From Pleurostoma richardsiae (lineage: Eukaryota > Ascomycota > Sordariomycetes > Calosphaeriales > Pleurostomataceae): DNA of 64,000 bases. Positions 9,964 through 22,503 of the stretch are shown one piece after another (position 1 is the first letter of the stretch; each line of letters begins with the position of its first letter). The translations under genes and the position numbers were made by a program. The DNA lies in the NCBI GenBank assembly GCA_030052745.1, contig JANBVO010000001.1:682001-746000 (forward strand), in the 5' to 3' direction. The notes beneath the pieces are model-generated. The model made no database searches. It was not told the DNA's origin and was given only the letters and a program-made list of their open reading frames with translations.

Positions 9964-12526
9964 ATGAAGGGCCTCTCTCACCTCTCCACCGGCGCAATTG
10001 CAAGCTGCGTGCTTGCCCTGGGGCTCCTGGCGCAGGATGTCCTCGCCAGCCCTCAGCCCAAGTCCTCTTGGGTGAGGAATGGCCGGGGCAGGAAGGCCAT
10101 GGCGGACATGATCAATGGAAAGGCCAAGGCGAAGCGGCTCAACATGCCCCGGACTACCTGCCCTGAGGTGGCCGCGACGGAAGTCACGGCCCCGAAGACC
10201 AACGTCTGGGGAGGACTGACCGACGTCGAGGCCGCCTCTGTGGCATCTTGGCTCTTCGCACAGTCGGACCTGAACCTCACCGTATCTGAGAATGCTACGG
10301 AGTGGGACAACACCGTGTAGGCTTCCCTCCGAGCTTTGCAGTTGCGCAATGGCTAACGCACCTACAGCATCCTCATCGAGGCCATGATGCCCAATAAGAC
10401 GGACGCGGTCGCCTACCTCGACGGCAATGCCACAGCTCCGTCCAAATACGCTCACGTCCTGCTGGACAACCGCGCGACTGTGGACCCGTTCTACCAGGAC
10501 ATCCTCGTCGGGCCGTTGCCAATTGACAACACTACGACCACATGGGCGCCTCTCGAGTTCCCTTACAACAAAAAGAGCGGCGGCGGGAAGGTCCGAAACC
10601 TGGACGCGGACTCAGAGAAGCTGTATTCCGACTGGATTTACCCTATCACGTCCACAGTTGCCGACATCACCCTCGATCTCTGGAACGGCACGGCCATGGG
10701 CCTTGATAACGACACCCTTGACGTCTGGGGCATCGATCCCCTGTGGCAGGAGGGCGGTCGCATCATCCGCTGGGACACGTTCTGGAACTATCCGTCCGAC
10801 GACTTCGACGCTGAGACGCTGCTGCCGCTCGGTCTGTTCTTCAAGTCGGACGTGACGGGCCGCGATCCCAGCGAGTGGAAGCTCGAAGGGTGGCTCTACA
10901 ACGACATCTTCTACGAGACCACCGAGGACTTCCGCGCGGCCTACTTCAGCGAGGGCTTCGAGAAGAACGGTGCCAACGTCGAGGGTGACTGGGCCAGAAC
11001 CGACCAACAGGGGCCAGTCATGCCCATGGACACCTCCTACCCGCCGACACAGGTCGCGCCCTCCGGATCGCGCTTCTCAGTCGACACGGAGGAGCAGTAC
11101 GTCGAGTGGATGGACTACAGCTTCTACATCTCCTTCCGCCGCGACACTGGTATTGCCCTCCACGACATCAGGTACAAGGGCGAGAGGCTGCTGTATGAGC
11201 TCGGCCTGCAGGAGGCACTTGCGCACTATGCTGGTAAGTTTGGACATTGAACCTCAGGCACAGCGTTTGATTGGGCGCGTGAGCTAACAGCATGATCTCG
11301 AAGGCAACGATCCCGTCCAGTCTGGCACTTCTTACCTTGACACGTACTATGGCTTCGGACCGTATGCATTCGAGCTGGTCCCGGGCTACGACTGCCCGGC
11401 CTATGCCACGTTCCTCAACACATCGTTCTACGTCGCGGAGACCACGCATACGCACATCAACTCCATCTGCCTGTTCGAGTATGACGCCGACTTCCCCATG
11501 CAGCGCCACAGCACGAGCAACTACGTCTCCGTCACGAAGAACACGTACTTCGTCGTACGCTCCGTGTCGACTGTCGGCAACTACGACTACACCTTCAGCT
11601 ACAGCTTCTTCTTGGATGGCTCCATCGCCGTTGAAGTCCGCGCCTCCGGTTACATCCAGTCGGCGTACTTCGCCAAGAACCAGGACTATGGCTACCAGAT
11701 CTCCGACTTCCTGTCCGGCAGCATGCACGACCACGTTCTCAACTTCAAGGCTGACTTCGACATCCTCGGCACCAACAACTCGATCCAGCTCATGAACCAG
11801 GTGCCCGCGCGCAAGTACTACCCCTGGTCGGGCGGCAAGCCGCGCAACACCATGATGCTGCAGCGGTCCTTCGTCGAGAGCGAGGACGACGCGCGGTTCA
11901 ACTGGGCCGAGAACAGCGCGACGCAGGTCCTGGTCGTCAACCAGGACGAGAAGAACAAGAACGGCGAGCTTCGCGGCTACCGCATCCTGCCCTACACGGG
12001 CACGGCGCACCTGACGGTCAAGGACTCGAGCAACCTGGAGAACGCGGCGCGCTGGGCCGAGTACGACATCCAGGTGACCAAGCAGAAGGACACGGAGCCG
12101 CGGTGCGCGCACCCGTACAACTCGCAGGACGTCTTCGACCCGCCCATCAACTTCGACAAGTTCTTCGACGGCGAGAGCCTGCTGCAGGACGACCTGGTGG
12201 TGTGGCTGAACCTGGGCATGCACCACGTCCCGTCCACCATCGACCTTCCCAACACCGTCATGACCACGGCGCACTCCGGCATCCAGTTCATGCCCAACAA
12301 CTACTTCGACACCGACGTCAGCCGCCAGACGGTCAACATGGTGCGCATCGACTACAAGGACGGCAACACGTCGTATGTCGACACGTTCGGCCAGAAGGAC
12401 GAGGTCTGCGCGCTGGACTTCACGCCCACCGAGCCGGATCTGTACTCGTACACGGGCGACGTCGTCATCCGGAAGTTCCCGTTCAACCCCAACGATCCTT
12501 ACTTCGAGACAGATAGCATCGTGTAA
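9964..12526 (+). CDS. Secreted copper amine oxidase (TPQ type)
   Basis: Exons 9964-10316, 10368-11233 and 11304-12526 encode 813 residues. A signal peptide covers about residues 1-28. The hallmarks of the family are visible. The precursor of the topaquinone cofactor is Tyr500 in TVGNYDY. The catalytic-base Asp419 lies in YLDTYYGFG. Copper ligands are His548 and His550 (HDH) with the third at His713 or His714. Several N-glycosylation sites (for example NAT, NTT) fit secretion. The enzyme oxidises primary amines to aldehyde, ammonia and H2O2 outside the cell, supplying nitrogen. Length is normal for fungal secreted members. The gene converges with the HET gene and has a GATA-rich upstream region. 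The exact amine substrate cannot be told. Confidence 0.95.
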
Positions 12527-12870
12527 GGATGTGCGTCGTGGTGGTGACGGTGGTGGCGGGCCGCAGGTGTGACTGCTGCTAGGCGGGTCAATCTCGCGGA
12601 CTATCTAGCGATTGATTTATATAATCTGGTAGACATGACGATTATAGAGGAATATGAAACAAAAATGGTTGGAAGTTCCACGTCTCCAAACGTCGACGAA
12701 ATCTCACGACTCTTTGTTAGCCCCTTTTGCCATTGCTGTGTCTTTCGAGGGTGTAGAACGACTGAAAGTTCACTGTAGCCCAACTACATCCACCTAGTTG
12801 ACTTTCCTACTGACATTTTGTATATGACAATTATCAGCTAACGCAAGTAGATTCCGTCGTCTCGACCTAA
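12527..12870. other. Intergenic between convergent genes
   Basis: The 3' ends of the amine oxidase and HET genes face each other here; the sequence is AT-rich, and no other feature is seen. Confidence 0.5.
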
Positions 12871-14850
12871 TTAGTGTAGAGCAAAGACCTTGGACTGAGT
12901 GCCAGGATGGCCACCTCTCCAGGGAGTTCTGTCAGTGACATGGCATTGCCCCACGAGAGAACAATGCTGAACAGGAAATGATCGCGCGACCTGTTCCCAC
13001 ACTAGCACCCACTCATCATAGTCGTCTCCATCATCATCAGCGGCAGGCCGGATGAAGGCGCAGATCGGGCCGTTCGCACAGGTCTCCTTGTTGGCATGCT
13101 CGAGGGCTTCCCTGACAGACCCGTCGAGATGATCAAACCATTTGGCCTCTTTGAATCGCACAATGACATGCTTATAGCAATGTGCAAGAACAACTACCAC
13201 GTCACCTTGCTTGGTTTCAGGCGGCACTACTACACAATCCTCTGCTGATGTGATGGCGAGTCTCTTTCCGCCAAGTGGGCTGTCTCCCGGCTTCTGCGAG
13301 TAGCGTAATAGGGCTTCCCCGACTCGTTCGACATCTTCCGGGCCGGCTTTAAAGTTGTTCTCCATCGCCTGGCGGCTCCAGGCTACAAACGATGCGGCGA
13401 ATGCCTCCTGAGTTTGCCTGTCTCTGTCGGTGCTCATTGGTATGGCGCGTAGTGCCCGGCCATAATCGTCAGGAGCCAGCTGTCTACGGAGTCAAAGCGC
13501 GTCAATTAGGGGTCATGAACGTGCTGCCGAGTGTGTGACGCGAAAAGACACTTACTCGGCGTCAATACCCCGAAGGATCTGCCTGGCAAGAGTAAGACCT
13601 TGTTCATCAATGCGAGTCGGGAACGCGACGCTTGTCGTCTCGATCTTCGCGACTTGGAAACCACTAATAGCCAGAAGCGGTGGATCTGATAGCAATACCT
13701 GGTGGCATCCCTTGAACACGATGTAGGAAGTATCGTCACCGCCACCAAATCTTCTTCTCTTTCTGTACATTGGCTCCCAAACTGTCTGTGGATTGGACCA
13801 GCGTGGGCACCATGATGGGATATCGGGATTACAGTCGACGGGGGAAGGATCCATCGCGTGATAGAGCAGCTCCTCAAGACCGGAGCAGTTCAGAAAATAC
13901 CAAGCAGCTTCGATGTATACCTGTCTCAGGTCTTTGCCGTAGTCAACCTTGATGAATTCATCACACTTCTCTCGATCTGAAACAACACCGAGATGGCCGA
14001 AGACGATGTTTCGTGCATCTGTGGCTCCGATTCCTCTTCGGCACGAGAGGAGGGAATACAGAGGCGCTTCGAAGGCATCGTATCGTCTCATGTTCATATT
14101 TTCCAGCAGACCTGAGCGAGGCGTGACTGATAATGACTTGTTGCTCACAGAAAGGGCACCAAGCAACATCGCCTTTGTGACATTCTCAACTCCTAGTGCA
14201 TCACAGAAATGATGCCATCTGGTTCTGGAATGACCGCATTGTACCCAGGCGTCTCGCGAAAGCACCAGCTCCTGGAAAACCCAGACTCTGCGAAACCATG
14301 GTCTGGCTAGTAGGTCCTCTCGCACGATTTCAAGGTTGATGACGTCCGTTGGACTTTGAATTTGACCTGCTGCCATCTTGCCCTGTATCGTAGTCCGTGT
14401 TTGGCTTTGGAGGGAGCCGAACAGCCTGCCAACGTCTGCCGTAGAGTTCCCTAAATGAATGACTGTGTGGTGGGCGGTAGAGTAGATCCTCCCCATAAGC
14501 GACACCTGCTGATTCCGCTCTGGGATGTTCGATTGATCAATACACAAAGCATCTGCCCAGATCCGATGAAGGCGGTCCTTCTCTCGCATGTCCCGGAGAG
14601 CAGTATCTAGGTTCGTCGTTATCTCCACCGCGCGGCCTCCAAGGTGAATGACGCCCTTCTGCGCAGGATTACCCCAAACGTAGGATAGAGCAGTGTAAGG
14701 CTCGACTAAGTCGTAGTCACAGTTGGAGAGTGTCGCATGGTGTAGTGCCCCCCTGAGATCTGCATCACGCTCGAGACTAGGCTCAAGGTGGAGGAGTCGA
14801 ATGGAGTCATCGTATTCCAGCGGCTGATACCGGAAAGCCTTCGTGGCCAT
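12871..14850 (-). CDS. HET domain protein (heterokaryon incompatibility type)
   Basis: Exons 14850-13556 and 13483-12871 encode 635 residues. The HET domain starts near residue 50 with YTALSYVWGNP and continues with RIWADALCIDQSN and ERNQQVSLMGRIYSTA, the three conserved blocks of the family, followed by RPWFRRVWVFQEL. The C-terminal half is the usual unclassified fungal extension. HET domains take part in non-self recognition and programmed cell death in moulds, and some are NADase-like signalling modules; most copies have no known role. The intron (GTAAGT to GTAG) was set so that the frame continues as DAEQLAPDDYGR. No NACHT or WD repeats are present. A 22-bp satellite sits 43 bp upstream of the start. 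Confidence 0.93.
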
Positions 14851-14892
14851 TCTTTTGCGATCAGGCTATAGAGACGACAAAGGTGTCCGGAC

Positions 14893-15102
14893 AGAAGACG
14901 TCTACGAGAACCTTAGAAGACGTCTACGAGAACCTTAGAAGACGTCTACGAGAACCTTAGAAGACGTCTACGAGAACCTTAGAAGACGTCTANNNNNNNN
15001 NNNNNNNNNNNNNNNNNNNNNNNNNNNNNNNNNNNNNNNNNNNNNNNNNNNNNNNNNNNNNNNNNNNNNNNNNNNNNNNNNNNNNNNNNNTACGAGAACC
15101 TT
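14893..15102. repeat. 22-bp tandem satellite, broken by an assembly gap
   Basis: About four and a half perfect copies of AGAAGACGTCTACGAGAACC+TT run from 14893 to the gap at 14993, and a partial copy resumes at 15091-15102. Each unit contains the palindrome AGACGTCT. Copies show no differences, which suggests recent expansion or homogenisation. True copy number is unknown because of the gap. Confidence 0.95.
14993..15090. other. Assembly gap (98 N)
   Basis: Run of undetermined bases inside the satellite; most likely collapsed repeat copies. Confidence 0.99.
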
Positions 15103-16191
15103 GAGACCTCTAACGTCAAATGCGCGATGTGTATAAAACCCGATGCGGCCGGGGGATTAGTGAACAGTCACGGAGTCAGGAGTTGGACGATAGAGATAGG
15201 AGTTTGGAGCAACATTGCTCTTGCACTCCGTATGTAAGATATCAACCCACCTGGAGCAATACACTCCCTCCAGCTGTTGATTACGTAACCTCTGACTGCC
15301 GCCTATCTTACATCCATCGTATCCGCTCAAGGGTGTGTCGTCGAAGTAACTGTTCGGTGAGCATTTGAGACTTTGGTCAAAGGAGCAATAGAACACTAAT
15401 AAGAGACCAATGCCCAAGTGATGCGTTTACCGCTTGGTGTTGGGCGATGCCTGTGGGCTTCGGGTCTTTGTTTTTCAATGTTGCTTGTTGCCGAAGGACC
15501 TGCATTGAATACAGATTCCACGCATTGCGAGAGATTTCAGCTCCACAAGGACCCTTTTCAGTTTTGCGCTATCAGCGCTATAAATCTGGGGGCCACTGGG
15601 CAAGAAGATCCCCTTTGTTCGTCGCTGTAAACCCGTTTCACGTGTTCAAACTTTCGCGTATATTCCCCCATTCCGCATGCGGAAGACTAATGCTCACACA
15701 AGGAGCACTTGCGGTTTATCCTAGGCCACCACAGCCTCCACCCTCAGCCTGTTACTGGAGACCGGACACATTTCCGCTGCTTTTGCAGCCTGAGGCAATT
15801 GAGCCATGGGCAATTGGGCGGGGAAGAGACAGCGGCACGACCTTCCTCCGTTGGGCTCTTGGCTCGGTCGCGGGAGGGAATCCGGCGGGAAACGCCACCA
15901 TATCCGTCTGACGTAGGAAGTTACACAACTTGGCGTTTGGAGAAAACGAACGAGAAAGCACGACGCGAGCTGCAGACCGACCTCTCCTTCCTATCTGCTC
16001 TCTTCTGCTTAGAAGCACTGCCACCATAAGCTCTGTGAAAGTGTCTCTCTTCTCTCTCTGGAGACCCCAATCGACATCATCGGCGGCCTCAAACATCCCT
16101 AGAATCAATCCCACGGACACGTGAAGAGCATACCTACCTAGGTACCTTACTTGTTCCCCGCTCGTCGATCTCCCCCGCATCAGCCTGCAAG
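15103..16191. other. Upstream region of the dehydrogenase, no gene supported
   Basis: Several medium open frames on both strands (for example 15447-15911 plus and 15752-16180 minus) lack domain or splice support. The motif ACCTACCTAGGTACC near 16132, common upstream of Sordariomycete genes in my experience, lies about 60 bp before the start codon of the next gene. Confidence 0.5.
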
Positions 16192-17244
16192 ATGAAGCTC
16201 GCCGTCTTCAGCGCCCACTCCTATGACCGGCAGTATCTCAGCGCCGTCCAAGATAAGCGTCAGGCACGAGCGCCGTCACCTATTGAACTCATATTCCATG
16301 ACTTCTCTCTCTCTGAAGACACAGTCCCGCTCGCCCACGGCGCCGATGCGGTCTGCGTCTTCGTCAATGATAACCTAGCCGAGCCGGTCCTAGAGGGCCT
16401 CCACGCTGCCGGCGTCAGAGCGATCCTGCTCCGCTGCGCGGGCTACAACAATGTCGACCTAAAGGCCGCTGAGCGCCTCGGCCTCTTTGTCGCCAATGTG
16501 CCCTCCTACTCACCTGAGGCTGTCGCGGAGTTCACCGTGGCCCTCCTCCAGACCCTCAACAGGAACACGCATCGCGCCTACAACCGCGTCCGGGAGGGCA
16601 ACTTCAAGCTGGACGGGCTACTGGGCAAGACGCTGCACGGGAAGACCGTCGGCATCATCGGCCTCGGCAAGATCGGCCTCGCCCTCGCCCGCATCCTCAA
16701 TGGCTACGGCTGCCGCCTGCTAGCCTGCGACCCCTTCCCGCCCGAGGAGTTTGCCAAGTACGGCGAGACGACCGACCTGGAGAACCTCCTGCCGCAGTGC
16801 GACTTTATCAGCCTGCACTGCCCGCTCATGGACTCGACGCGGCACATTATTAACGAGCATACGCTGACGCAGATGAAGAAGGGCGCCATCCTGGTCAACA
16901 CCTCGCGCGGCGGGCTGATCAACACCAGGAGCGTGATCGCAGCCCTCAAGAGCAAGCAGCTGGGCGGGCTGGCGCTCGACGTGTACGAGGGCGAGGGTGC
17001 GCTGTTCTACCGCGACCACTCGGGCGACATCATCGATGACGACGAGCTCATGCGGCTCATGACCTTCCACAACGTCATCGTCTGCGGCCACCAGGCGTTC
17101 TTCACCGAGGAGGCGCTCACGGAGATCGCGGAGTCGACGCTGCGCAACTTCGACGCCTTCATGTATAGGATGCCCTGCAAGAACGCGCTGGTGGACGCCG
17201 GCCACGTCAACGTCAGGAGGGACTCACTGCCCGTCCGCACCTGA
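16192..17244 (+). CDS. D-2-hydroxyacid (D-lactate type) dehydrogenase
   Basis: A single exon of 350 residues. The NAD-binding motif is GLGKIG at 157-162, with Asp180 at the end of the second strand (LLACDPFP), indicating preference for NAD. The catalytic set is present: Arg239 in NTSRGGLI, Glu268 in DVYEGEG and His300 in CGHQAFFT. The pattern matches fermentative D-lactate dehydrogenases (LdhA-like) more closely than formate or phosphoglycerate dehydrogenases. It would reduce pyruvate or another 2-keto acid to the D-hydroxyacid in the cytosol. There are no introns and no targeting signal. The next gene, on the same strand, is a transcription factor 1.1 kb away, without evidence of a link. Confidence 0.94.
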   Translation: MKLAVFSAHSYDRQYLSAVQDKRQARAPSPIELIFHDFSLSEDTVPLAHGADAVCVFVNDNLAEPVLEGLHAAGVRAILLRCAGYNNVDLKAAERLGLFVANVPSYSPEAVAEFTVALLQTLNRNTHRAYNRVREGNFKLDGLLGKTLHGKTVGIIGLGKIGLALARILNGYGCRLLACDPFPPEEFAKYGETTDLENLLPQCDFISLHCPLMDSTRHIINEHTLTQMKKGAILVNTSRGGLINTRSVIAALKSKQLGGLALDVYEGEGALFYRDHSGDIIDDDELMRLMTFHNVIVCGHQAFFTEEALTEIAESTLRNFDAFMYRMPCKNALVDAGHVNVRRDSLPVRT

Positions 17245-18382
17245 GTCGATGCGGTGAGTAGGAGGCTGCGGTTATGGTCACCGGGGTTTTTGTAGTCCCT
17301 TGGCGTTGTGGTACGGCGCTCGTTCCCTTCCTTGTGGTTTGTGCGCCGGTGAACTGGTAGGCGGGGTTACTCCGAGAATGATTAGAAGAAATAAAACAAG
17401 TCTGCCATAGATTGTAGGACGTTGTTTCACGCTACCGCCAGTCTCTCTCCAAGGTCCCCCTCTTAATGATTAATGACGGCAACAAGCTACTATGCCCGGC
17501 TTCACTAGGGAATTACGAATGGAGGTGCCCACACGGTATAACTGGAAGATATAGGCAAGAAGGACAGGAGGCAGCCGTTGATCCCATACCGAGATGCCTC
17601 GCTAGTGCTCGAGAAGTGTCAAACATCTCGCTTGGCGATGACAGAAAGGAGTCAGTGACGGTATCGTGCATGTGTTGCGACGTACGGAGACGAATTTGCC
17701 AGCTCTAGGACCAGACATCACACGCCTGCTTCGGTTGAGCATGTCGAGACAACGATTCTGCCCCGCGCCGGCTGACCCCTGGCCAAGTTTTATCACCCTC
17801 GAGGTCTAGACCCACGAGTTAAGCGAAGTGGAGTTCCGCCTGCAGAATCTTCCCATCATTCGACAGGACGTGCGAGAGGAGCCAGGCCGCCGAACCGCAG
17901 CTAGCCAAGATCCTAGTTCTCAATGGGAACAAGTACTACCGAGCTATTGCGCGTCGAATAGCGATCGCTAAAGCATCAAAGCATCGAACAATGGGCACCA
18001 ACTAGAACTGGGTATTAACTACGAGCCGCCCTGACCGACATCTGCACGGATAGAGGGCGAGGGCGAGGGACGGCACGGCTGGGGCCGGCGATCCTGTTCA
18101 GCTCCTCGGGACTTGGCCAGCGTGGACATCCTGCCGCGCCAATCCTGAATCAGCATGCTTCTCGACGCTAGTTCATCGGAGTCTCTCGCACCTTAAATGA
18201 ACGACGTGGCATCGGAAGAGCCGGGCGGCGTCGCGTGAGACGTGTCGAAGCGATCATGGCGGGTGCGTACGCGTCCTATCAATGGACAGTCGACTGCAGC
18301 TACCATCCCAATTGGAAGCCCTTGGGAATCCTGCGGTGTGTGGGTGGCGGCCAGTCAGCGCACCCCTTATCCTGGAAGCGAG
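17245..18382. other. Intergenic, nothing recognised
   Basis: Small open frames only; holds the 3' flank of the dehydrogenase gene and the promoter of the Zn2Cys6 gene. Confidence 0.5.
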
Positions 18383-20166
18383 ATGGTGTATCGCGGGAAG
18401 CCGTCGGCGGCCTGTGAGCCCTGCCGGCGGAAGCGAAGAAAGGTAGGCTAGCAGCCCTATGGGACCTCGTGTACGCGAGATGACGAAGTATGATTCTGAT
18501 CCTGACCGAATCTTGCCCTAGTGCGACCTCAGCCGCCCCGGATGTAGCCAATGCGCACGCGCTCGCATCGCTTGCCCTGGCTACCGAGATCTCTCGGGAC
18601 TGGAGATCCGGAACCAGACAAGCGAGGTGGTGCAGAAAATGAGCGGCCCGTCCTCGTCGGGCAGCGGGTCAGAGGCGATAGTCTCGAGCTCGGATCAGGG
18701 GCTCCGAGACTCCTACGCCACCTCCTCCACCTCGACCTTGGTCTCAAGCGTACCATCCGCTGTGTCCACTCCACTCTACGACGTCGCACTGTCGTATTTC
18801 CTGACTGCGCACGCCCCCTCCGGCAGGTTCTCGTACCTCCCGGACCACGTATCTCCGCATACCCTCCCCGTGTCGCCTGGCGCATCCGGTGCCCCGGACG
18901 CGTCATCCCCGCTCCCCCACGCGCTCCTGGCATGTTCTTTGGCGACGCTCTCGCAGTCTCCCGATCATTCCTACCAGTCCGTCCTCCCTGATGCCTACAA
19001 GTCTTACAGCACTGCCGTCAAGTCCGTCAATCATGCCCTCTCATCCCCCTCCACCGCCGCCCTCGACAGCACTCTGCTGTCGGTTCTGCTCCTCGGTCTC
19101 TTCGAGACCGCGATCCACCGTGGCCATGCCACTCCCTTGTCGCTGACTACACACATCGAGGGCTCCTTTGCACTGCTTAAGCTCCGGGGCCCGGAGCAGT
19201 GCCAGACGGATCTGGGAAGGGACCTGTACCTGCAGGCGGCGGACAACATCCGGACGAACTATGCGCTCAGGGGAATGCGCCCGCCGCGGGAGCTCGAGGA
19301 GATCCAGGCGCGGGCAGTGGAGAACAATTGGTTGGGCCGAGATCAGAACATATACGTCGGAATCAGCGCCATGATAAGAAGGATGATCGCGTGGCGGCAG
19401 GAGATCGGTGCTCGCGGGGACTTCATATCGCCGCTTGCCAGGGGAATGGTCCTGGAAGGCTTGGAGCTGGACGACGGTGTCGCCGAGATGCTGAGGGACA
19501 TCGCCAAGTTTTGCCAGCGCCGGGAGTCCGAAAGTCCCGGTGGCGCTGAGACATTCGCGAGCTCAACTGCGCCGGAGACAGCCCTGGACCTGCGCTCTCT
19601 AATCAACACGAAGTTTGACTCACACATCGCGCGCTACTGGATCACTTTTCAGACATGGCGGCTGATGCTCAACGGCTGGTCATTCCAGTGCCTCGTCGAG
19701 TCGCGCTCGTGCCCCTGCCGCGGGGATCGAGACGGACCCGGTGCCGATGCCGGCGATCATTCCAAATGTTTGACACCGGAGCAGGAGAAGACGTCGCTCC
19801 AGCTCATCGCGACGCGCGGGTACGAGGCATCGAAGGAACTGCTCGACCACATGCCCTACTTCATCGAGTCGGTGACGGAGCCTCGGCGTAAGCCATTCCT
19901 GCGGTATCTCCTCTTCCCGCTGGTGTGCGTTGCCCTCACGCCATTCGGGCCGCCGGGACCGAAGTCGAACCGCACACTTTCTCTGTTCTACTTGCGGGAG
20001 ATGGCGCGGCGTTTCAACTATGAGAAGGCTGAGAAGGCGGCCCGGATGATAGAGGAGAAGAATACCATCGAGGACTGGTGAGCGTTATTGCCCCTAATCA
20101 TTGAGCCGTCAGTCTGACCGCTGACCTTGGCTGTTTTTTAGGATACACATGCAGACCTTGTCATGA
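18383..20166 (+). CDS. Zn2Cys6 transcription factor
   Basis: Exons 18383-18442, 18522-20077 and 20142-20166 give 546 residues. The binuclear zinc cluster is C11-x2-C14-x6-C21-x6-C28-x2-C31-x6-C38, with the first intron falling just before Cys21. A Ser-rich linker follows, then the helical fungal-specific regulatory region to about residue 535. The last intron (GTGAGC to TTTTTTAG, with CTGAC branch) is optional: without it the protein ends at EDW (stop 20081); with it the end is EDWIHMQTLS. I favour the spliced form because the branch and pyrimidine tract are good and a similar IHMQTL ending is seen as a relic near 24701. Target genes are unknown. Confidence 0.9.
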
Positions 20167-22503
20167 CTTTGCTGAACAAGCCTAGTGAGCTTTCCGTAGA
20201 GTGGACAACCACGGCTCGCTGAGATGATACCCCCCCGCCGTCGTCACCATTCGGTAGTAAAGCCATTGATTCCATTGACATTCTCACATCGAGAGCTTCC
20301 TATGCCCCGCGCCCTTGTGCCCATTGCTCTGGAGATATAAGGGACCCCGCCAAGATCAATGTCCAGAGTTGCGTCCGTCCGCGGCAACAAAGCCCGCATG
20401 TCGAGTTTAGGGGATCACAGGTCTGCAGAAGAAGACTGGCTAGATTTGTAGCCACATCGTAGCTCTGCTTTTCACTATCACTGCTTGCAAGTTGAAATAT
20501 TCCAGACAGTAGAGTCCCCTGGGCAATTGTATCAAACGAAAAGTTGGGTAATACAACAACTGCCCGATCGTGAAGACGAGCGTCCAGAGTTTCGTCCTGA
20601 TCACAACCCAGATGCTGGTCTTTTAATGGCAGAGATAAACTTAACATATGATCCCAACGGCAGTGTAGGCAGCGTCTTAGTCGTGCGTAGCGACAAGACT
20701 GACCTCGAGATCACTGAACTTCGATTATCTGCATGTGTTTGAGAAGGCTGTTCTCCTCAAATCTATCCCTCGATGATTTAACATCACTCACATACGAGGA
20801 GCTCCTACGTGCCATGGATATGGAAAAGCGACCATACTTCCAGGTGACTAATTTGTCGATAAAGGAGTCATATAACTATTTCTTATTTGCAGAGGGAGGA
20901 GAGTATCTTGAGGCTAGAGGAACGTCGCCAGGCCGGCATCAACGATACGCGACGCCAGGCGATCATGCCTCTGGAGTCAATAGGACGAACTATTGTCCCC
21001 TGCACGAATAGCATGACCTTCTTGACCCTGACTCAGACTGTAAACAGGGAGTGAAGTACTACGGTTGGCCTCACAAGTAGAGATGCAACAGTGTAAGTAA
21101 AGGAGAAAGACAAAGGCAACCACTTGCTGAGTATTGTCGTTCGTGGATTGCGATATCAATAGATGACTGCCTACAAACTCTTGCAGCGTCCTCCTTGGAA
21201 TGACTGCCTTTGCCACGAGATTCTCTGGGTCTAACGTTCATCAACGAATTATAGGCCGAGCTCAGATTCGGTGTCAAGTCTATTCCGCGGGTTAGATGAT
21301 CCGGATCGGGATTTTGGACTTGGACTTCTCGAAGAACCCCCACCTTACACACTCACACCGTCTCCCAGTGGAGGGAACGATATCTCCAATATGTTAGAAG
21401 CAGTCAAATGACAGCCTTGGACAGTATATCTGGATTCAGGCACCGCAGCAGTTCGAGGAGGGGGACAGGCGGATGGATGTACAGCCCCGGCGCTGTTATC
21501 CGTTCCATGAGTAGCAAAGATCAATTCGGTTGAGAATCCCAGTCGTCATCAGTAACCCAGGCAATCTAAATAATGTATACTTCCTCTCACTACCGCGTAT
21601 CTAGTCTATATAAACGCGGAATACACCTGTCTCAAACTGAGGGATATCCCGCCAACAGACAGGCAACTGCATTTCCCGCTGAAGGCCTGCCTGGCTTTCT
21701 TTCAGCTTTGGAACAGAGCTGACTAACTCTGTCGATACTATTAACGTATGCAGCTCTCTCAATCAGATCAATCGGATCACTTGAGGCCGGGCCTGATGTG
21801 CCTGGAAACATCATCGGCGCAAATAATAACATGGAAATATCGACTGCTTAAAAGCACAACCTGTCTGGAATGATGACAGACGTTCGCATGAATGTAGCCT
21901 TAAACTCGAGACTCGGAATATTGGAACAACTTAACATTCTAAAAAGTAATTACAGTCGTTGTAGAAACATTACTAAACGTTCTGTTTGACCTCTTTCAAC
22001 GCTCAAACGGGCAAGCCTGTCTTTGTCGGGATTAGTATCGGGCCTCCGAACAGATCGCCGTCGCTCAGCCAGTAGCGTAGCTTCTACTAATCTCGTCATT
22101 ATCACGAATCTATCACCACGCATGAACCACTAGCGGACCGGGACAGTGATTCGAGGATATGCCGTACTATCCAAACTGATAACGCTCCTTCAACGGCCCT
22201 ACCGTCGCAATGTCGCGATTAGGCATAGAAAAGGTTACCCTCACACTACTGAGTTGCTCTAGGCTATCATGTCACCATGTAAACCATGCTGTAACGTCAC
22301 CGATCTTTTCCCTTTTGGTTTCCGACGCCGATGGGGTTTCTTACCATCGGGCCGGATCCGAGCGGGCGTTACGAGTGGCTTTCTGCTTAAAACGCAGACC
22401 CTGCTACACGTTCCCTCGGTGATCGCGTGCAACCTCGCAGGCAGCCCTTTAACTGGACAATCCTCGTAAGCGACAAGTCCCACGGGAATAAGATTGTTCC
22501 AGG
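20167..22503. other. Decayed AT-richer region, no intact gene
   Basis: Only short frames remain. A relic of an ankyrin-type gene is recognisable at about 21480-21835 on the minus strand. The rest may include further parts of the same decayed copy, but I cannot align it. Confidence 0.5.
21480..21835 (-). pseudogene. Relic of an ankyrin-type gene (paralogue of 24945-27177)
   Basis: On the minus strand the sequence parallels the middle of the intact ankyrin gene. Around 21680-21710 the match to the stretch coding RKLEEGQAGS is clear, and TTCGGTTGAGAA at 21523 corresponds to the same string near 26403. The order is the same in both copies. Many substitutions and stops interrupt it, so it is a dead duplicate. 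The limits are approximate. Confidence 0.6.

Noticed and set aside
15447-15911. Open frame of 154 residues upstream of the dehydrogenase
   Set aside because: Mixed low-complexity composition, overlaps equally long frames on the other strand, and lies where a promoter is expected.
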